This document shows, in pieces, positions 40,507 through 44,684 of a stretch of 44,684 bases of DNA. Origin of the DNA: Eubacteriales Family XIII. Incertae Sedis bacterium (GTDB lineage: Bacteria > Bacillota > Clostridia > Peptostreptococcales > Anaerovoracaceae); the NCBI GenBank assembly GCA_031272365.1, contig JAISTX010000016.1:1-44684 (forward strand), in the 5' to 3' direction. A program made the position numbers and the translations under genes. Positions within the stretch are counted from its first letter, which is position 1. Each line of letters starts with the position of its first letter. The notes beneath the pieces were generated by a model. The model was not told the origin of the DNA and made no database searches. It saw only the letters and a list, made by a program, of their open reading frames with translations.

Positions 40507-40866
40507 ATGTTCGATGTAGATTTTTACGAAGATAAAAATGGCAAGCAGCCGGTGAAAGACCTCCTGCTTGAACTTAGGGGCAAAGCATCTTCGAGCAAAG
40601 ACGCTAGAATTCAGTATCAACGGATTCTCACGCACATACGCGCACTTGAAACATACGGGACGCGTATTGGTGAACCGCATGTGAAGCATATCGACGGAAA
40701 CCTTTGGGAATTGCGTCCGCAGCCGAACCGGATTCTATTCTTCTATTGGCGGGACAATAAGTTCATCCTGCTGCACCACTTTGTAAAAAAGACGCAGAAA
40801 ACACCGCCAAAAGAGATAGAGCTTGCAAAGCAGTGTATGAGAGATTTCATAGAAAGGAATGAGTAA
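40507..40866 (+). CDS. higB: HigB/RelE-type toxin (Gp49-like family)
   Basis: 119 residues from ATG 40507, nine bases after GAGGG; an in-frame ATG at 40498 is too close to that site. MFDVDFYEDKNGKQPVKDLLLEL, GEPHVKHIDGNLWELRPQPNRILFFYW and ILLHHFVKKTQKTPPKEIELAKQ are the core signatures of the phage-derived Gp49-like/HigB family, ribosome-dependent mRNA nucleases. Toxin-first order is typical of higBA. It overlaps or touches the downstream antitoxin. Codon use is less GC-rich than the core genes, in line with mobility. Confidence 0.92.
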   Translation: MFDVDFYEDKNGKQPVKDLLLELRGKASSSKDARIQYQRILTHIRALETYGTRIGEPHVKHIDGNLWELRPQPNRILFFYWRDNKFILLHHFVKKTQKTPPKEIELAKQCMRDFIERNE

Positions 40867-40867
40867 T

Positions 40868-41161
40868 ATGGCGAGCAAAAGCTTCCGGGATTTTTACAAC
40901 GACGATGCAAACATATCTCCGGCGGAACGCGCCAAAATCGAGTTCGAAGTCGAACTCATTGGCAAGCTTATCGCGGCGCGTGAAGCGAACGGCATGACGC
41001 AGGAGCAGCTTGCAGAAGCGGCAGGGCTCAAACAATCAGCGGTTGCACGGCTTGAGAGTTTAAGAGCCACGCCGCAAATTGACACGCTGTTCAAAATGCT
41101 CACTCCAATGGGGTACAAACTCACCATCGTACCGTCTGAGGAGGATGTTCGTACGGTTTGA
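40868..41161 (+). CDS. higA: HigA/XRE-family antitoxin
   Basis: 97 residues with a helix-turn-helix: ANGMTQEQLAEAAGLKQSAVARLES. An N-terminal extension (ASKSFRDFYNDDANISPAERAKIEFEVELIGKLIAAR) precedes it, as in other HigA/XRE partners of Gp49-like toxins. AAAGGA lies nine bases before ATG 40868; ATG 40859, which would add MSN and overlap the toxin gene, is nearly on top of that site and less likely. It should neutralise the toxin and bind the palindrome at 40457-40472. Confidence 0.92.
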   Translation: MASKSFRDFYNDDANISPAERAKIEFEVELIGKLIAAREANGMTQEQLAEAAGLKQSAVARLESLRATPQIDTLFKMLTPMGYKLTIVPSEEDVRTV

Positions 41162-41192
41162 CAGCTTATTATTTGAAGAGGGAGAAAACAAC

Positions 41193-41795
41193 ATGTTTCA
41201 GGTCTTGACGCAGAATTTGGAGAAGCTTGGCTACACGGTTTCCTGTTTCAATACGGCCGCGGAGGCCGCCGCCTACCTCGACGGCGCGGTCGACGGGCAG
41301 ACCGTCGGCTTCGGCGGCTCGGTGACGCTGGACCAGATGGGGCTCTACGACACGCTCGGCAAGCACAACACCGTGCACTGGCACCAGAAGATCGCCGACA
41401 AGGCGGAGGGCTTGGAGGCGCGCCGGAAGGCGGGCGCCGCCGCCGTGTATTTTTCCTCGGTGAACGGCATCGCGGAGACGGGTGAGATCATCAACATCGA
41501 CGGCACGGGCAACCGCGTGTCCTCCATCTTTTACGGGCATGAAAAGGTGTTTTTCATTGTCGGGAATAACAAAATCGCGCCTGACTACGAGGCCGCCCTG
41601 CACCGTGCCAGGAATATCGCCGCCCCGCTGAACGCGCAGCGCCTCGGGATGAAAACGCCCTGCGCGGAGAAGGCGGACCGCTGCTACGATTGCAAAAGCC
41701 CGCAGCGGATCTGCCGGGGGCTGTCGGTGCTCTGGGGCAAGCCGATGGCCTGCGCATTCGAGGTGGTTCTGATCGACGAGCCGCTGGGGTACTAA
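41193..41795 (+). CDS. LUD-domain protein (lactate utilisation-like, DUF162)
   Basis: 200 residues from ATG 41193 (AGAGGGAG upstream). Typical LUD features: GFGGSVTLDQMGLYDTL, AVYFSSVNGIAETGEIINIDGTGNRVSSIFYG and VFFIVGNNKIAPDYEAALHRAR. The C-terminal cysteines (CAEKADRCYDCKSPQRICRGL) occur in this stand-alone subfamily and could hold a metal or Fe-S centre. The LutB/LutC relatives oxidise lactate, but no lutA or other partner is adjacent, so the substrate is unknown. It follows higBA by 31 bases but is compositionally like the core genome. Confidence 0.88.
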   Translation: MFQVLTQNLEKLGYTVSCFNTAAEAAAYLDGAVDGQTVGFGGSVTLDQMGLYDTLGKHNTVHWHQKIADKAEGLEARRKAGAAAVYFSSVNGIAETGEIINIDGTGNRVSSIFYGHEKVFFIVGNNKIAPDYEAALHRARNIAAPLNAQRLGMKTPCAEKADRCYDCKSPQRICRGLSVLWGKPMACAFEVVLIDEPLGY

Positions 41796-41837
41796 AGCCC
41801 GCCGTCCAGGTGCTCGCCCAGATACGCGCCCACGGCC

Positions 41838-42005
41838 TCACAGGCCGTAGACGAAATTGCCGATCTCTTCGTAGGTCTCAACGGTTGACGGCCAGTAATC
41901 ATGGCCCTCCAGGGCGCCATCCGAGACGGGTATCAGGAAATAATCGTACCGCCCCTCTTCCCCGCCGCTCTCGCTGAACGTCACGTCGATCTGCTGCCAC
42001 TGCAA
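41838..42005 (-). pseudogene. Gene remnant, C-terminal 55 residues only
   Basis: One frame reads QQIDVTFSESGGEEGRYDYF then DGALEGHDYWPSTVETYEEIGNFVYGL and a TGA, with the codon bias of the neighbours. It is closed upstream by a TGA at 42006-42008 and has no start codon, so only the end of a gene remains. I do not recognise the family. Much of the 41796-42135 gap is this remnant plus AT-richer sequence with no visible gene. Confidence 0.5.
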
Positions 42006-42135
42006 TCAAACAAAACCAAACTCTCCGCATCTTTCTGCTCCCCATTCTGTATGAACGATCATCTGATGCTCTATTATTGCATGAAAGCGGACGCGCCGCA
42101 ACAAGATTCGGCATCGCCAAACGAGGTGGGTTGTT

Positions 42136-43686
42136 CTACTCGTATTCGTAGCCCCATTCGTCGACGATGACCGGCTCCTCCGCCCAGACGAGGATTTTGT
42201 CGACGCGCTCTTCCTCCCCCTGCGCCGCGAGGAACGCCACGTAGATGCCGCCCTTCGTGAAAACCTCAGCCGCGTAGCCGCCCTCCGCCAGTGCGCCCCG
42301 CACCGTCCGGGTATCCGCGCCGTCTGCCGCCGCATAGCCGTAGGCCGCGAGCGCGGGTGTCGCGCTCTCCATGGGGTCGCCGATGCCGACGCCGAACACA
42401 TCCCCGCCGGCCGTCAGCGCGAAATGCGTGGCGGTGTTGACGCGCTCCTCGTGCCCCGCAGCCAGGAAGCTGCGGTAGTACACGACGCCGATCATCGCGC
42501 CGCCCTCGTCCAGCAGCGGGCGGTCGTCGTTGTGGTTGTAGATGGTGGGGTTTTCGACGAAGGCGTCCAGGGGCACCGGCCATCCGTAGGCCGAGCGCTC
42601 AAACAGCTTGACGTCGATATTGCTGTTCTCGGAAATCCTCTCCGCCTCCGCAAGGTCCTCGTCCGTCAGGGTACGCTCCGCGTTCGTCAAGTAGACCGGC
42701 ATGATTTCGATGTCCAGAAGCTGGTGGTATTCGTCCCAGACGAGGAGGCCGATTTGTATGCCATCCTTGACGAACTGCCGGTAGGTGCCGCCGTCGAAGA
42801 CGCGCATGTAGGCGGGGTCGTCCGGTTCCAGGAACAGCTCCTCGTACCCGTGGGCCGCCATCGTCTCCGTGATGCCGTCTGCGCTCCCGCCCGTGGTCAG
42901 CCCGAAGACGCTGGCGCCTTTCCCGTCCAGCAGCTGGATCGACCAGATCATCTGCTGCGCCGTGTTGTCCGGCACGCCAGTGTAGTTAGCTGTGCCGACG
43001 ACCGCGCCGCTGTCGTTGTGGACGGTCTTCGTATTCCACCCCTCCTGGTAGTAGTCGTAGTCGGATGAATAATGCCCATCGGCATTCTTTTCGAGCAACG
43101 CCACGTCGCCGAGCTCGCTGTTTTCGCTCAGCTCCTGCGCGGTGCCCGCGATCTCCGGGTTGGCATACGTCACCGGCTCCGGCAGGTCCGCGCTCTGGTA
43201 GTAAAACTCGACCACGGTGCCGCCGTCCGTCGTCGGCGTGACGAGGCTCAGCATGACGCCGTCCTGCACCCTGAACTTCGTCATGTCCGACGACAGGTCG
43301 ATCGCGCCGCCCTCCGACGTGGACATCTGCCAGTTCGTTTTGATCTCGATGTAGCCGTCCTCGACATGGGTGATCTTGAAGCGGAACGGGTCCTTCGCCT
43401 CCGACTCCGGCGGGCAGAGCTGCCAGTCCTTGGACGTCAGGTCGAATTCGTACAATGTGCGCTCCGGGAACGGGACGTAGGGCATGCCGCTCCAGTAGGT
43501 GTCGATCGCGTAGAGCTTGTGCGTGGCCGACGGCGGCAGGGCCTTGCCGTCGCCGCCCGGGGCTTCTGTCCCCGAACCGCCGCCGATCCCCGCAACCCCG
43601 CCGCACCCGGCCAGCGCAAACGCCAGCACGGCGCACAAGGCCAGCAAGCTGCAGGTTATTGTTATTTGATGCAATTTCTTTTTCAT
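42136..43686 (-). CDS. Large lipoprotein with duplicated domain, unknown function
   Basis: 516 residues from ATG 43686 (GAGAGGAGAG upstream). The signal peptide ends LAFALAGC. The region from about 180 to the end seems to be a duplicated unit. Unit 1 has LSENSELGDVALLEKNADGHY, VHNDSGAVVGTANYTG, ITETMAAHGYEELF and GIQIGLLVWDEYHQLLDIEIMPVYL; unit 2 has ISENSNIDVKLFERSAYGWPV, LDEGGAMIGVVYYRS, ATPALAAYGYAAADG and GGIYVAFLAAQGEEERVDKILVWAEEP. The order and spacing correspond. I do not recognise the fold. The upstream leader contains a strong inverted repeat (43718-43785). Confidence 0.75.
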   Translation of the reverse strand: MKKKLHQITITCSLLALCAVLAFALAGCGGVAGIGGGSGTEAPGGDGKALPPSATHKLYAIDTYWSGMPYVPFPERTLYEFDLTSKDWQLCPPESEAKDPFRFKITHVEDGYIEIKTNWQMSTSEGGAIDLSSDMTKFRVQDGVMLSLVTPTTDGGTVVEFYYQSADLPEPVTYANPEIAGTAQELSENSELGDVALLEKNADGHYSSDYDYYQEGWNTKTVHNDSGAVVGTANYTGVPDNTAQQMIWSIQLLDGKGASVFGLTTGGSADGITETMAAHGYEELFLEPDDPAYMRVFDGGTYRQFVKDGIQIGLLVWDEYHQLLDIEIMPVYLTNAERTLTDEDLAEAERISENSNIDVKLFERSAYGWPVPLDAFVENPTIYNHNDDRPLLDEGGAMIGVVYYRSFLAAGHEERVNTATHFALTAGGDVFGVGIGDPMESATPALAAYGYAAADGADTRTVRGALAEGGYAAEVFTKGGIYVAFLAAQGEEERVDKILVWAEEPVIVDEWGYEYE

Positions 43687-43717
43687 CGCACGCTCTCCTC
43701 TCTGCGTCATAGAAAGA

Positions 43718-43785
43718 AAACCCGCCGGGGGCCGGCAACATTACAGGCCAGCCGGTGTGTGATAATGCCTACAAACAGCGGGTTT
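43718..43785 (-). other. Structured leader / attenuator-like inverted repeat
   Basis: In the message of the minus-strand lipoprotein, AAACCCGC (43785-43778) pairs with GCGGGTTT (43725-43718), enclosing an inner CCGGC/GCCGG pairing, and the 3' arm runs into TTTTCTTTCT. A -10 TATAAT (43795-43790) lies just upstream. It could be an attenuator or an unrecognised regulatory RNA. Confidence 0.5.
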
Positions 43786-43859
43786 CTCTATTATACAATA
43801 ATGGGGGGCGCGTTCGACTCCAATATGGTATACTCAGCTTGTATTGATGGAGAGGTATT

Positions 43860-44684
43860 ATGGCCGGAATAATCAAGTACGACCACGGATTTCCCGGGGC
43901 AACTCGACAGCGACATGGCAGCCGCCTGCCGGATAGTGAAAAAATGCATAGAAAGCGTTTGCTTGTTTCACTACTGATTGTCATGTTGTTAGCCACAGGA
44001 GGCTGCGGTACGGGAGAGTATGTGTACCACGACGGCCTGAAGCTGCCTACGCAAACCCAGAGGGATATTTTCAATGAGCCCGAACCTGAGAACTTCATGT
44101 ATCATAATGGGGAGCTCGTTGAGATTCAATCTCCGCCTGGGGCGATCTACTACACGGTGATACCCCACAATTACGACCGGGACGTCGCGCAGGCGAAGGG
44201 GATGTACGAGGACGGGCAGTTCAACGACAAGTTCTTCTACATCCAGACGCTGTGCCGCAAAGGTCTCGAGGCGATGCTCGTCGCCGAGCTGGATTTGAAA
44301 AAATACGATCAGCAGATAACCGAATCGACAACTTCCATTTTGCCCCTTGCTTCAGCCGGGGTTGAGATGATGGAATCCTGGCTTTATTACTATGAGAGCT
44401 TTTCCATGATGAATCTCGACTACATTTTCCTTCGGAACAATATATATGTGGAGCGGCTGGAAGGCGCGGATCTCTCTGCTTTCGAGCGGGCTTATGGGGC
44501 GCAGGAAACAGAAGTCTCCACGGAGCTTCAGGAAACCATCGACCGCACGTGGAAGTCCATCATCAATGTAGACAAGAACGGCGATAGCAAAGACGCCAAC
44601 TACCATGGCAACGCCATACCACCAGAACTCTATATCCCCTCGGATTCGCTTGTCCTTAAACTCAATCATCTAAGAAATACCGAG
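43860..44684 (+). CDS. Putative membrane/lipoprotein, 3' end outside window
   Basis: The frame is open to the right edge (275 codons). The start at 43860 has GGAGAGG five bases upstream; an ATG at 43944 without a ribosome site is the alternative. From 43860 the protein has 28 polar residues, then HRKRLLVSLLIVMLLATGGC, a membrane segment ending in a lipobox-like TGGC. If 43944 is the real start it is an ordinary lipoprotein signal. The rest (YYTVIPHNYDRDVAQAKGMY, then MMESWLYYYESFSMMNLDYI) is mixed helix and strand and not recognised. It diverges from the preceding lipoprotein gene. Confidence 0.7.
   Translation, partial: MAGIIKYDHGFPGATRQRHGSRLPDSEKMHRKRLLVSLLIVMLLATGGCGTGEYVYHDGLKLPTQTQRDIFNEPEPENFMYHNGELVEIQSPPGAIYYTVIPHNYDRDVAQAKGMYEDGQFNDKFFYIQTLCRKGLEAMLVAELDLKKYDQQITESTTSILPLASAGVEMMESWLYYYESFSMMNLDYIFLRNNIYVERLEGADLSAFERAYGAQETEVSTELQETIDRTWKSIINVDKNGDSKDANYHGNAIPPELYIPSDSLVLKLNHLRNTE

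Noticed and set aside
41832-41848. Terminator hairpin ACGGCCTCACAGGCCGT after the LUD gene
   Set aside because: No T-run follows on either strand and it overlaps the end of a coding remnant.

Overview
The window looks like a GC-rich, anaerobic Gram-positive of class Clostridia. Evidence: strong AGGAGG-type ribosome sites, a SigI/RsgI pair, an FprA-type flavodiiron protein, an acyl-CoA dehydrogenase carrying a rubredoxin tail, lipoproteins with Gram-positive signal peptides, and surface proteins with InlB-type repeats and M60-like metallopeptidase domains that suggest a host- or mucin-associated life. A Christensenellales-like gut or digester lineage is my guess; nothing here fixes the species.

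Left end (1-2970) is an accessory and decaying zone. It holds a repeat-bearing YcxB-like fragment cut by the window edge, a RelB-YoeB type toxin-antitoxin pair whose toxin has an in-frame TGA, a Trypco1-like gene followed by a trypsin-like protease broken at a short dispersed repeat, a Phd-VapC pair between inverted copies of that repeat, and a 168-bp palindromic element.

2973-8518 is a cell-envelope cluster: VanW-like protein, a Cthe_2159-type carbohydrate-binding lipoprotein, a VTC (polyphosphate polymerase) domain protein, a DUF4956 membrane protein and a membrane-anchored permuted papain-like protein. Palindromic repeats separate its genes and have rewritten the end of one. 8634-16375 is mostly housekeeping or stand-alone genes: P-loop protein, RarA, a protein made only of two pyrroline-5-carboxylate-reductase dimerisation domains, HerA/DUF853 ATPase, nitrilase-family amidohydrolase, DNA methyltransferase, lipoprotein, phosphofructokinase.

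16452-20092 is a redox operon: Rrf2 regulator, an acyl-CoA dehydrogenase / ETF-alpha FAD domain / rubredoxin fusion, and a flavodiiron protein. Together they could form a complete electron path from an acyl-CoA to O2 or NO.

20161-33939 is a surface-protein island: SigI, RsgI, a 1,233-residue InlB-repeat protein with a candidate SigI promoter, then a tandem array of secreted M60-like metallopeptidase proteins (four catalytic modules, all HExGHDFD). Two array promoters share an 11-bp-spaced TTTAAG direct repeat placed exactly 10 nt before the -10, the layout of a Pho box, and a shared leader. The second array gene is split by one in-frame TGA.

33942-40290 is a polymorphic toxin locus resembling type VII (LXG) cargo: two small helical helper proteins and a 1,822-residue RHS/YD-repeat protein with a helical N-terminus and an AT-rich C-terminal tip with a PD-(D/E)XK-like motif. 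No immunity gene is evident next to it. The right end carries a HigBA module with a textbook operator-promoter, a LUD-domain protein, a gene remnant, and two lipoproteins, the last one running off the window.
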